Assembly: GCA_031291595.1 (NCBI GenBank)
Contig: JARLIU010000287.1
Location: 1 to 32,500, forward strand
Length of the DNA: 32,500 bases
Source: Ancalomicrobiaceae bacterium
GTDB lineage: Bacteria > Pseudomonadota > Alphaproteobacteria > Rhizobiales > Ancalomicrobiaceae
Direction of reading: 5' to 3'
The position numbers were made by a program, and so were the translations under genes. The notes beneath the pieces are model-generated. The model was not told the origin of the DNA. It saw nothing but the letters and a program-made list of their open reading frames with translations, and did no database searches. This document shows, piece after piece, positions 16,070 through 23,734 of this stretch (position 1 is the first letter of the stretch; every line of letters starts with the position of its first letter).

Positions 16070-17608
16070 TCAAACAACGAGTTTGATGAGTTCCTGGGGA
16101 CTGGGCTTGTGCCCCGGCGATGCGTCGATCTCGCCGATCAACCGCCGCTCCCGCATGACGAGCAGGCGGTTCGCCAGACCGATATCCTCCTCCAGCGTGT
16201 CGCACATGATGATCATGGCGATGCCGGACTTCGCGAACTTGCGGATGAGCCGATAGACTTCATCCTTCGCCCCGATGTCGATGCCGCGCGTCGGGTGATC
16301 CAGGATGAGCAATCGAACGCCGGAACTCAGCCATTTTGACAGAATGACCTTCTGCTGATTGCCGCCGCTGAGGCCGGCGCAGGCCGAACCGATCGAAGGC
16401 GTCTTCACCAGACATTCCGCCACCCACCTCCTGGCATGCTCCTTCTCCAGCCTGCTGCTGATGAGCCCGGCCCATTTGAGCTTGTCCAGGACGAGATAGT
16501 TGATGTTGTCGGCGACCGACAGGTTGAGAGCCAGCCCCTCTTCCCGTCGCTCGATCGGCACGTGGCCGATGCCGCCGAGCACCGCGGCTCTCGACGATCC
16601 CTTGCGCGGCCGTGTGCCGTCGATCGTCACGCTGCCGGTATCGTATTGGTCGAGCCCGGCGATGCACCTGCACAGCTCTTCCTTGCCGGAGCCCACCAAG
16701 CCGACGAGACTGATGATCTCGCCCTCGTGCACATCGAAGCTGACCGGCTCGAAGGCGCCGGCCTTGCCCATCTGCTCGATCTTCAACGTCACCGGCTCGT
16801 TCGGCGCAAGCTGCTCGTTTTCTCGAAAGCGATCGCCGGAGAAGTCGTGTCCCACCAACAGCTTCTCGACTTCGGAAATCTGCAGGCCGGCCGTCGGCAT
16901 GTCCGTGACGTTTTGGCCGTCCTTCAGAACCACGATCCGATCGCAGTTCTCGAGAACCTCCTGCAGGCGATGGGAAATGAAAACGATCGATGCCCGGCGC
17001 TTCAGCTTGTTCAAGATATCGAACAGGGTGTCGCGCTCGCTATCGTTGAGCACCGTCGTCGGTTCGTCCAGGATCACGACTGGGTTGGACGCACCGTATT
17101 TCTCGGAGAGCCAGAGCACGCGCGCGATCTCGACCATCTGTTTCGCCGCTGCCGACAGCGACGCCACGGGCGCGTCGACATCGATGTCGATGTTCATCGG
17201 CAGCAGCAGCCGTCTTGCCTCGGCGGCCATCCTGCGCTTGGACAGCACCCCATATTGCAGGAAGTCAGCCTCGTGGCAGAGAAACAGGTTCTCCGTCACC
17301 GAAAGGTTCGGGATCAGCGAGCCTTCCTGAAACACCGCGCCGATGCCCTTCTGGATGGCGTCAGAGGTCCCGTTCATGACGACCTCGTTGCCGTTGAGCC
17401 AAATCCGCCCCTCGTCGGCCTGATAGATTCCGATCAGGATTTTCGTCAGGACGGACTTCCCTGCCCCGTTTTCACCGACCAGCCCCAGGATCTCGTTGCT
17501 GCGGATCTCCAGGCTCACGTGATCGAGCGCCGTGACGCCGGGAAAACGCCGCGTAATGCCTTCGGCCGCCAGAACCACGGTCTGGGTGCGAGAGATTGTC
17601 GTTTCCAT
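16070..17608 (-). CDS. CUT2 sugar ABC transporter, ATP-binding protein (cluster C)
   Basis: This 512-residue double-ATPase is of the RbsA/MglA type. NBD1 has Walker A GENGAGKS (45-52), a Q-loop FQE (93-95), the family-typical weak signature LSAAAKQM (151-158), Walker B VVILDEPT (177-184) and ISHRLQE. NBD2 has GLVGSGKE (303-310), signature LSGGNQQK (413-420) and Walker B LLILDHPT (433-440), in which His438 replaces the catalytic Glu. The ATG at 17608 has a GAGGG site; a GTG at 17623 that overlaps the upstream stop codon (GTGA) is the alternative. It is flanked by two permease genes, upstream overlapping or nearly so and downstream at 41 bases. Confidence 0.92.
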   Translation of the reverse strand: METTISRTQTVVLAAEGITRRFPGVTALDHVSLEIRSNEILGLVGENGAGKSVLTKILIGIYQADEGRIWLNGNEVVMNGTSDAIQKGIGAVFQEGSLIPNLSVTENLFLCHEADFLQYGVLSKRRMAAEARRLLLPMNIDIDVDAPVASLSAAAKQMVEIARVLWLSEKYGASNPVVILDEPTTVLNDSERDTLFDILNKLKRRASIVFISHRLQEVLENCDRIVVLKDGQNVTDMPTAGLQISEVEKLLVGHDFSGDRFRENEQLAPNEPVTLKIEQMGKAGAFEPVSFDVHEGEIISLVGLVGSGKEELCRCIAGLDQYDTGSVTIDGTRPRKGSSRAAVLGGIGHVPIERREEGLALNLSVADNINYLVLDKLKWAGLISSRLEKEHARRWVAECLVKTPSIGSACAGLSGGNQQKVILSKWLSSGVRLLILDHPTRGIDIGAKDEVYRLIRKFAKSGIAMIIMCDTLEEDIGLANRLLVMRERRLIGEIDASPGHKPSPQELIKLVV

Positions 17609-17619
17609 TGCGCGCACCC

Positions 17620-18651
17620 TCACTTGATGAAGCCGAGTTTCTTGCGATCGAGCGTAAGGGCCACCGCAGCGATCAGGACAACACCGTTGACGGCCGTCTG
17701 AGCGTATGGATTGACCGCCATCAGAACCATGCCGTTATTGAGAACGGTCAGGATCAACGTGCCGAACAGCGCGTTCTTCGCCCCCCCAAGTCCGCCGGTG
17801 AGCGACACGCCTCCCACGGCGACTGCGGTAATCACGGGAAACAGCAGGTTGAGACCGGCCCGGGAGGTCGCGGTTCCCATTCGGTTGACGAGCAGCACGG
17901 CCCCCAAGCCGTACAGGCACCCCGCAACCGCAAACGCAAGTATCTTGACTCTGTCGACCTTGACGCCCAACTGCTTGGCAAGCGCCTCGTCGCCGCCGAC
18001 GGCGTAAAGATAGCGTCCAGTGCGTGTCCTGTCCTCGAAGAACTGGACGATGAGCGCGATAGCCAGCGCCACCACGGCAATATTGGCAATACCCAGCGGC
18101 TTGTCGTTGATGAAGGTCTGGATGCGATCATCTTGAAGACTGATGATCATGGCCCTGTTTATGTAGACGGCGAGACCGTACAGGACCCAGCTGATTCCCA
18201 AAGTGGTGATGAAGGACGGGATCCTCAGTTTGGTGTGCAACAGTCCGGTAACGAGCCCGCAGGCGCCCCCGATGGCAATGCCGATCGGCACGACCCACAG
18301 CCCGACATCGTTGCCATTGAACTTGTTCCGGCTCAGCAACCCGACGAAGACGGCGCAGAGCGCGACGGTTCCCTGAAGCGACAGATCGATTCCCCCGATC
18401 ACGATCGTCAGGTGAAGGCCTGCGGCCAGGATGGCGGGAATAGCCGCCAGACTGAGCACAACCTGAATGTTCGCCCCGGAAAGGTTCTTCCCCTCGGTAC
18501 CCAGGGCGAAGACGGCAATGACGAGCACCAGGGAGATGAGTTGTGCGACGATTCCCGAACGGCGCAACCAGCGTTTCGTCACCTCGACCGCGGTTCCAGA
18601 CATAGACTTGGGCACACGCATCGCGTCCGTGTTGCTCGCTGCTGGTCTCAT
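17620..18651 (-). CDS. CUT2 sugar ABC transporter permease (cluster C, first permease)
   Basis: This membrane protein of about 343 residues is of the RbsC/XylH family. It carries GGIDLSLQGTVAL, LRIPSFITTLGISWVLYGLAVY and AVGGVSLTGGLGGAKNALFGTLI, and ends LDRKKLGFIK. The open frame reaches a TTG at 18711, but the ATG at 18651 is preceded by AGGATGG and removes an unlikely N-terminal extension that runs into the hairpin region; the start remains moderately uncertain. It follows the SBP gene by about 160 bases, with a strong hairpin in between, and leads into the ATPase gene. Confidence 0.88.
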   Translation of the reverse strand: MRPAASNTDAMRVPKSMSGTAVEVTKRWLRRSGIVAQLISLVLVIAVFALGTEGKNLSGANIQVVLSLAAIPAILAAGLHLTIVIGGIDLSLQGTVALCAVFVGLLSRNKFNGNDVGLWVVPIGIAIGGACGLVTGLLHTKLRIPSFITTLGISWVLYGLAVYINRAMIISLQDDRIQTFINDKPLGIANIAVVALAIALIVQFFEDRTRTGRYLYAVGGDEALAKQLGVKVDRVKILAFAVAGCLYGLGAVLLVNRMGTATSRAGLNLLFPVITAVAVGGVSLTGGLGGAKNALFGTLILTVLNNGMVLMAVNPYAQTAVNGVVLIAAVALTLDRKKLGFIK

Positions 18652-18720
18652 GAAGACAATCCATCCTACTGCGCAAACTGCTGGCGCCATTTTGGGAGTG
18701 GGTTGGGCCAACCGAGAAGA

Positions 18721-18749
18721 GTTGGGGGCGCCATAAGGCCACCCCCAAC
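18721..18749 (-). promoter_or_regulatory. Stem-loop after the cluster C binding-protein gene
   Basis: GTTGGGGG (18721-18728) pairs with CCCCCAAC (18742-18749), with an inner GCC/GGC pairing closing an ATAA loop. It lies in the gap between the SBP gene (stop at 18810) and the permease gene. On the minus strand a short pyrimidine-rich TCTTCTC follows. This is likely a partial terminator or mRNA-stabilising element that sets the SBP to transporter ratio. Confidence 0.65.
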
Positions 18750-18809
18750 AGATCGGCTGGCTCGCGGGTCAGGAGACGAACGCTTGATCGCGCATCTCAG
18801 CCGTAGCGG

Positions 18810-19856
18810 TTACTTGATCGCGGCGACCCACTTGGAGTAGAAATCCTTGAGATCGTAGGTCGGCATCACCTTGACGGTTTCCGCCACGAACGTCTTGACG
18901 TTGTCGCGAGTGACGTGCGTCCCGGCAATCAGGAACGCGCGGTGCTCGGGGGAAATCGCCTTGACGTCGAGCTTGCCGTCCTTGGCAGCAAGAGCCATGG
19001 TCAGACCGAGCTGGGCCTGATAGCGGGAGTCCATGAACTCGGTTGAGGCTTGGCTGCCGGCCTCGATCGCGTCGAAGGCATCCGGGATGCCGTCCGTGCC
19101 ACAGGTCAGAACCTTGCCAGCCAGTCCGGCTTCTTTCAGAGCCGCGACGATGCCAATCGCCATGTTGTCGTTGGCGCTCCAAACGCCATCCACATCGGGA
19201 TGCGCGGCGAGCAGCTGCTTGGTGACTTCGTAAGCTTTGTTGGTGTCCCAGTCAGCCGCCTCCCATTGGACCAGCTTGACATCGGGGAATTCCTTCAGCG
19301 CCTTCTGCAGCCCCTGGAAGCGGCCGATCGCGGCGTTGTTGGAAAGCATGCCCTGGATGGCGATGATGCTGCCCTTGTTCGGGGTCTTGAACGTCTTGAA
19401 CAGTTCCGTGGCGTTGAAATAGCCCTGTTCGACGGCGTCGAAGGCGATATGGCCGACCCAGTGCGGATAGGTCTGAAGCTTGACGTCGTCTGGCTTGTTC
19501 CACCAGTTGACCCAGTAGACGCCGGCATCTTCCAGCATCTTGGCGATCGGAACGACGTCGGGAGCTTCGTTCGGATCGACATTCACGACCATGTTGCCGC
19601 CGGTCTTGGCGATTTCAGCCTTCAGATCGGCGAACTGCTTCTGGCTGTTGCCTTCGCTGCTCAGAACGTCGACCGGCAGCCCCAGAGCCTGACCCAGCGC
19701 CTTGGCGCCTGCGGCGTAGTTGGCGTGGTAGGGATTGTCGAGCCCACGGATCATGACGACGAGGGTCGTCTTGTCGGCGGCACTGGATTGCACGACGCCG
19801 GACAGGCTGACCGCCAACCCGGCAAGCAACGCAACTAAAAAACGAGTCTTTTTCAT
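18810..19856 (-). CDS. CUT2 sugar-binding periplasmic protein (cluster C)
   Basis: This 348-residue protein is a RbsB-like periplasmic binding protein with a Sec signal peptide (MKKTRFLVALLAGLAVSLSG, cleavage near SSA-AD at about residue 26). The mature start TTLVVMIRGLDNPYHANYAAGAK is characteristic. VNVDPNEAPDVVPIAKMLEDAGVYWVNWWN is an unusual, tryptophan-rich hinge-side strand that may line the ligand site. VWSANDNMAIGIVAALKEAGLAGKV and CGTDGIPDAFDAI mark the second lobe. A strong AAAGGAGGAG site precedes the ATG at 19856. It follows the dehydrogenase gene by 116 bases and is followed by a hairpin before the permease gene. Confidence 0.92.
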   Translation of the reverse strand: MKKTRFLVALLAGLAVSLSGVVQSSAADKTTLVVMIRGLDNPYHANYAAGAKALGQALGLPVDVLSSEGNSQKQFADLKAEIAKTGGNMVVNVDPNEAPDVVPIAKMLEDAGVYWVNWWNKPDDVKLQTYPHWVGHIAFDAVEQGYFNATELFKTFKTPNKGSIIAIQGMLSNNAAIGRFQGLQKALKEFPDVKLVQWEAADWDTNKAYEVTKQLLAAHPDVDGVWSANDNMAIGIVAALKEAGLAGKVLTCGTDGIPDAFDAIEAGSQASTEFMDSRYQAQLGLTMALAAKDGKLDVKAISPEHRAFLIAGTHVTRDNVKTFVAETVKVMPTYDLKDFYSKWVAAIK

Positions 19857-19972
19857 TTTAGTTCTCCTCCTTTGACCATATTGGAAACGGCGCTCGACAA
19901 GTCGAACTACCGTCTCGAGCAGAGTTATTAAGCGCTATTCGCTGCGCTCCTCCCGTGTCTATCCGGCCATGT

Positions 19973-20734
19973 CTATTGAGCCGTCAAACCACCATCGACC
20001 ACGACCACAGATCCGGTCATGAACACGGCATCGTCCGAGACCATGTAGAGGATGGCTTTTGCGACGTCCTCGGGGACGCCGATTCTTGCTAGCGGCTGCC
20101 AATGTGCTTTGGCATCAGCGGGGATTGCGTCCGGACGATAGTGTCCAACGACGGAATCACCCATTCCGGTGTCCATCATGCCCGGGCAGACACAGTTCAC
20201 GCGGACGTTGTACGACGCGAAGTCGAGGGCCATGCTCCGCGTCAGGTTGATGATGGCCCCTTTGGACGCCGCATAGGCCGAGGCGTCCGCGGCGCCGACC
20301 ATCCCCGCCACCGAGGCGACGTTGGCGACAACTCCGCTCCGCCGCTCGATCATCGACGGGACGAACTGCTTCGACACCAGGAAGACGCTTTTCACGTTGG
20401 TATCGAATACTGAATTCCACGTCGCCTCGCTGAGATCGACGACCGTCCCGGGCCGCCAAATGCCGGCGTTGTTCACCAGAATGTCGACGTACCCGACTTC
20501 GGCCAAGATCGCCGCCGCGACCTCGACGACCTCATCCGGCTTGGTGACGTCGAGCTTGCGGAACAGACAGTCTCCGCCCGCAGCCACGATCTCGGCGCCG
20601 GTTGCTTCCCCGTTCGCCACATCGCGGTCGAGCAGGATGACCTGTGCCCCCTGCGCCGCGAGTTCGCGAGCCGTCGCACGGCCGATGCCGTTGGCAGCGC
20701 CGGTCACGACTGCCCTTTTGCCCTTCAACCTCAT
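19973..20734 (-). CDS. Short-chain dehydrogenase/reductase (SDR)
   Basis: This 253-residue protein is a classical SDR with all signature residues: TGAANGIG cofactor loop (11-18), Asp36 in LLDRD (suggesting NAD rather than NADP), NNAG (88-91), Ser141 in VANVASVAG, and YxxxK (Y154, K158). The C-terminal PEDVAKAILYMVSDDAVFMTGSVVVVDGG is standard. Such enzymes interconvert hydroxyl and keto groups on sugars, polyols or other small molecules. The ATG at 20734 has an AGAGGAAGG site; the frame upstream lacks homology. It lies between the aldo/keto reductase and SBP genes of cluster C, so its substrate is likely the imported sugar or its oxidation product. Confidence 0.92.
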   Translation of the reverse strand: MRLKGKRAVVTGAANGIGRATARELAAQGAQVILLDRDVANGEATGAEIVAAGGDCLFRKLDVTKPDEVVEVAAAILAEVGYVDILVNNAGIWRPGTVVDLSEATWNSVFDTNVKSVFLVSKQFVPSMIERRSGVVANVASVAGMVGAADASAYAASKGAIINLTRSMALDFASYNVRVNCVCPGMMDTGMGDSVVGHYRPDAIPADAKAHWQPLARIGVPEDVAKAILYMVSDDAVFMTGSVVVVDGGLTAQ

Positions 20735-20997
20735 GATGCCTTCCTCTGCTTCGAGCCTCGCGCCTCCGGCCCGATTGGGCCACGCCGCAATCGGCTTTCG
20801 GCTTGCGGCTTTTCCCTCTTCGATTGCGGTTCCACCGTCTTCTCCAGCGCCAGACGGCCATGTCTCACGTTGGTTTGAGCTCAATGCGCGTCTTCGATCG
20901 ACGTTACTGGAAATGATCGCCCCATCTTCGTCGTGTTGCTTTGTTTGCTCCGGATCATCGAGGCAACGGGGCCGATGGCTCCGCCTTCCGTGGCCCT

Positions 20998-21990
20998 CTA
21001 CTCCGCCGGCAGGCCGTGGCGGGCCAGCAGCGCGTCGATCTCCTCCAGGAGCTTTGCCGGCAGCACGATGTCGCCCGCTGCCGCATTCGCCGCGATCTGC
21101 CTAGGATGCTGCGCGCCGCAAATGACGGTGGTGACCGCCGGATTGCTGCACAGCCAGCCGAGCGCCAGCTCCACCAGGCTCAATCCTTCCCGGGCAGCGA
21201 TGGACTTCAAAGCTTCGGTTACGCCGAAGTAGCGGGCGAACGCCGATCCATTCAGTTTCGGATTGTTTGAGCGCACGTCGTCTGCGCCAAACCGGTTGTC
21301 CGCCGAAAGCTCACCAGCCAGCAGCCCCTGGAACAGCGGACTGTAGGGGATGAAGGCGATGCCCTTGTTCAGGCAGTAGGGCAGGATGTCCCGTTCGGTC
21401 CGGTATTCGAGACGCTCGGCGTGATAGCCTTGCGGATTGCGCTCCAACAGATTGTACAGCCCCTGGAATGAGGCGATCGGAACCATCGCGGCCAGCCGTT
21501 CGGCATCGGAGAGCGAAAAGTTGGTGACGCCGACATACCGTGCCTTACCCGCCGCCAGGACATCCAGCAGCGCGCGCGCCGTCTCTTCCAGCGGCGTGTC
21601 ATGGTCCGGCCAGTGCAATTGCAGCAGATCCAGGTGATCCACCTGCAACCGCCGCAAGGACGCATCGACTTCGGCACGAATGGACTCGGCAGCCAGGCAG
21701 CGCCGGATGACCTTGTCGTCACCCCACAACAGTCCGCACTTGCTCGCCAACACGATGTCGTCGCGTCGGCCGCGCAACGCTTTGCCCAACACTCTCTCGG
21801 AGCCGCCGAAGCCGTAGACAGGGGCCGTGTCGAAGAAACGTATCCCGCATTCGAGCGCCCGATGGATTGTGGCGGTCGATTCGTCATCGCTGGAATCCAG
21901 CCAACCAGACCCACTGCCGAGCGACCAGCAGCCAAATCCGATGGCGGAAAAGCGAATATCCGGCATCGCAGCAACGGTGTTGTATTTCAT
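20998..21990 (-). CDS. Aldo/keto reductase (cluster C)
   Basis: This 330-residue protein is an aldo/keto reductase with the full catalytic tetrad: Asp54 and Tyr59 (FFDTAPVYG), Lys84 (LASKCG) and His126 (LLQLHWPDH). The C-terminal cofactor part (SPLFQGLLAGEL, TTVICGAQHPRQIAANAAA) fits the NADP-linked family that includes sugar dehydrogenases such as L-fucose/D-threo-aldose 1-dehydrogenase and IolS-like proteins. Start ATG at 21990 begins at MKYNTVAAMP, which lines up with the cluster D paralogue at 26354-27337; the ribosome site is weak. It appears to be the first gene of the cluster C operon. A 263-base gap with only a small GGCCC/GGGCC hairpin (20768-20781) separates it from the dehydrogenase gene, so an internal promoter is possible. 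Confidence 0.9.
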   Translation of the reverse strand: MKYNTVAAMPDIRFSAIGFGCWSLGSGSGWLDSSDDESTATIHRALECGIRFFDTAPVYGFGGSERVLGKALRGRRDDIVLASKCGLLWGDDKVIRRCLAAESIRAEVDASLRRLQVDHLDLLQLHWPDHDTPLEETARALLDVLAAGKARYVGVTNFSLSDAERLAAMVPIASFQGLYNLLERNPQGYHAERLEYRTERDILPYCLNKGIAFIPYSPLFQGLLAGELSADNRFGADDVRSNNPKLNGSAFARYFGVTEALKSIAAREGLSLVELALGWLCSNPAVTTVICGAQHPRQIAANAAAGDIVLPAKLLEEIDALLARHGLPAE

Positions 21991-22138
21991 TTGATTTGAT
22001 CTCGCATTCGTCCAACGACACCCCAAGCGCATATGAACATGCCCAGCAACAACCACAGTCTGTACGCGACAGAGCGACAGAGTACACGCATATGCCTGCT
22101 ATTCGAGAGCTACCCCCAAAGCGACATCGCATCCTTTC

Positions 22139-22167
22139 ATAGCTACAATTTTCTATATGACTGACAA
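22139..22167 (-). promoter_or_regulatory. Possible promoter of the cluster C operon
   Basis: On the minus strand TTGTCA (22167-22162) and AGCTAT (22144-22139) are spaced by 17 bases in AT-rich DNA. The match is moderate. The palindrome at 22173-22185 lies just upstream of the -35 box. Confidence 0.35.
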
Positions 22168-22172
22168 TTGCT

Positions 22173-22185
22173 GTACTGATAGTAC
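22173..22185. promoter_or_regulatory. Palindrome GTACTGATAGTAC near the cluster C promoter
   Basis: A perfect inverted repeat with 5-bp arms around three bases lies directly upstream of a possible -35 box. It may be a regulator site. No regulator is encoded in cluster C itself, so the cognate protein is unknown. Confidence 0.35.
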
Positions 22186-22329
22186 TTTTATATTTATTGT
22201 CCATAAAGTGAAATATAACCTATAACAACATATATTTCCGAACGAAGTAATTGACAGACATGACAATGCAGCCTAGCGACTCCGCAGTGTTGTACTGCCG
22301 ATCCGGATGCAATAGTTGCCATTGGCGCA

Positions 22330-22355
22330 CTCTCCCGTCTTTGTCGGCGGGAGAG
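22330..22355. terminator. Stem-loop CTCTCCCG / CGGGAGAG
   Basis: An 8-bp perfect inverted repeat with a 10-base loop lies in the intergenic region between clusters C and D, about 370 bases beyond the last cluster D gene. It resembles GC-rich bidirectional terminators or small intergenic palindromes. No T-run follows. Confidence 0.4.
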
Positions 22356-22379
22356 GAAGGCTATTCGGAGCGAGGGTCT

Positions 22380-22480
22380 AGAGCGCCGGCCGACCAATCG
22401 GAATCGGACTGGCGCTCTATCTTCTTGTTTGAGCATCGGAATCATCCAGGAACCGGTTCCCACTTCCGGATCCGATGCTC
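22380..22480. repeat. Composite double-palindrome intergenic repeat of Rhizobiales type
   Basis: Two stem-loops stand in tandem: AGAGCGCC (22380-22387) with GGCGCTCT (22411-22418), then GAGCATCGGA (22431-22440) with TCCGATGCTC (22471-22480). The second loop contains AACCGGTTCCCACTTCCGG, very like the loop of the short palindromic repeats scattered between genes in Rhizobiales genomes. I recognise the pattern from general knowledge; the exact family name was not checked. Confidence 0.6.
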
Positions 22481-22723
22481 CAAGCCGCATCCGCCAGCGC
22501 GTGTTCGGCGACGGATTGAATCGCTCAGAGGTGACGAGGCGACCGACCCTGGGCCCTGACCTGATCCGCAACCGCCAAAAGACTTTGTGGCTATTCTCCT
22601 TCGTTAGCGGGATCGTCCTTCCGTCAGGTCGGCCCAAGCCCGGCGGATCGAAGGCCCGACGGAGGCCGCCTTGTAACCGCCGAGCCAATCACAGCGCTGG
22701 CCCGGCGACCGTGCGACTGCCGC
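22481..22723. other. Intergenic stretch beyond cluster D
   Basis: No gene is recognised between the composite repeat and the end of the cluster D permease. Weak open frames on both strands show no family motif. Confidence 0.45.
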
Positions 22724-23710
22724 CTACCCTCGTTCGGCCCGACGCACGCGGATCTGGTCGACGCCGACGGCGATCAGAATGAGCGCTCCGATGATCACCT
22801 CGAGCGCGAAGGGATCGACACCTAACAGATTGCCGCCATTACGAATCGTCTGCATGATGATCGCCCCGAGCACGGCGCCGAGAGCGCTGCCGGCAGCTCC
22901 GAACAGGCTGCCGCCGCCGATGACGACGGCCGCGATGGCGTCGAGTTCGTAGGAGATGCCGGCCGTCGGCACACCCATCGAGAGACGCGCGCTGAGCAGA
23001 ATGCCGGCGAGCGCGGCATAGGCGCTGCACAGTCCATAGACCGCATAGATGTTCGGCCGCAGGCGTATGCCGCTTAGTCGTGCCACTTCCGGGCTCGAGC
23101 CGATGATGAAGAAATTGCGGCCGAGTTGCGTATAGCTCAGCAGAAACGCCGTCAGCACGAACAGCGCCATCCAGACGATGAACATGCTGGGGATGCCAAG
23201 GAACTCCGCCGAAGCAATGCGGCCAAAACCGCTGGGCAGATTGGCGACCATCCGCGCGCCCGAGATGATCATCACCAACCCGCGCACGATCGTCAGCGTG
23301 CCGAGCGAGGCGATGAACGGCGTGATCCGGACTTCAAACACCAGGAAGCCGTTGAACATGCCGATAGCCGCGCCGATGGCGATGGTCAGCGGGATAGACA
23401 CCAGCATCGATACACCGGCCTGCAGCATCAGCGCATTGACGATGCCGGCAATGGCGACCACGGCGCCGACCGACAGATCGATGCCGGCGGTGATGATCAC
23501 CATCAGCATGCCGAGCGCAATGATGCCGTTGATCGACGTCTGCCGCAAAAGATTGGACAAGTTGGCGGCGGTCAGAAACACCGGCGACGTCGCAGTCAGG
23601 AAGACGAACAGGATCACAACGATCACCATGAGGGTGGCGCTGGTCCCGATGTTGAACCTCCTGATCCTGGCCAAGCCCAATGAATCACTCGTTGCGACTT
23701 TATCTGCCAA
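22724..23710 (-). CDS. CUT2 sugar ABC transporter permease (cluster D)
   Basis: This membrane protein of about 328 residues is of the RbsC family. It carries ITAGIDLSVGAVVAI, VRITPFIASLGTLTIVRGL and IAAVVIGGGSLFGAAGSALGAVLGA, and ends in a basic VDQIRVRRAERG tail. The start is ambiguous: a TTG at 23710 has a strong GGTGGAGGAT ribosome site seven bases away, while TTG 23728 and GTG 23725 have poor ones; all three give nearly the same protein. The gene begins within 25 bases of the ATPase stop codon and is the last of the cluster D operon. A single permease suggests a homodimer. Confidence 0.9.
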   Translation of the reverse strand: MADKVATSDSLGLARIRRFNIGTSATLMVIVVILFVFLTATSPVFLTAANLSNLLRQTSINGIIALGMLMVIITAGIDLSVGAVVAIAGIVNALMLQAGVSMLVSIPLTIAIGAAIGMFNGFLVFEVRITPFIASLGTLTIVRGLVMIISGARMVANLPSGFGRIASAEFLGIPSMFIVWMALFVLTAFLLSYTQLGRNFFIIGSSPEVARLSGIRLRPNIYAVYGLCSAYAALAGILLSARLSMGVPTAGISYELDAIAAVVIGGGSLFGAAGSALGAVLGAIIMQTIRNGGNLLGVDPFALEVIIGALILIAVGVDQIRVRRAERG

Positions 23711-23734
23711 GACGATATCCTCCACCAAGTTCTT

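Larger units (their letters stand above)
21991..22329. other. AT-rich regulatory region upstream of cluster C
   Basis: No gene is recognised. The stretch 22141-22215 is markedly richer in A+T than the rest of the window and holds the likely cluster C promoter and a 13-bp palindrome. The leader between it and the aldo/keto reductase start is about 150 bases. Confidence 0.5.

Noticed and set aside
22251-22688. Overlapping open frames in the region between clusters C and D
   Set aside because: They run through palindromic repeats and show no motif or credible start.
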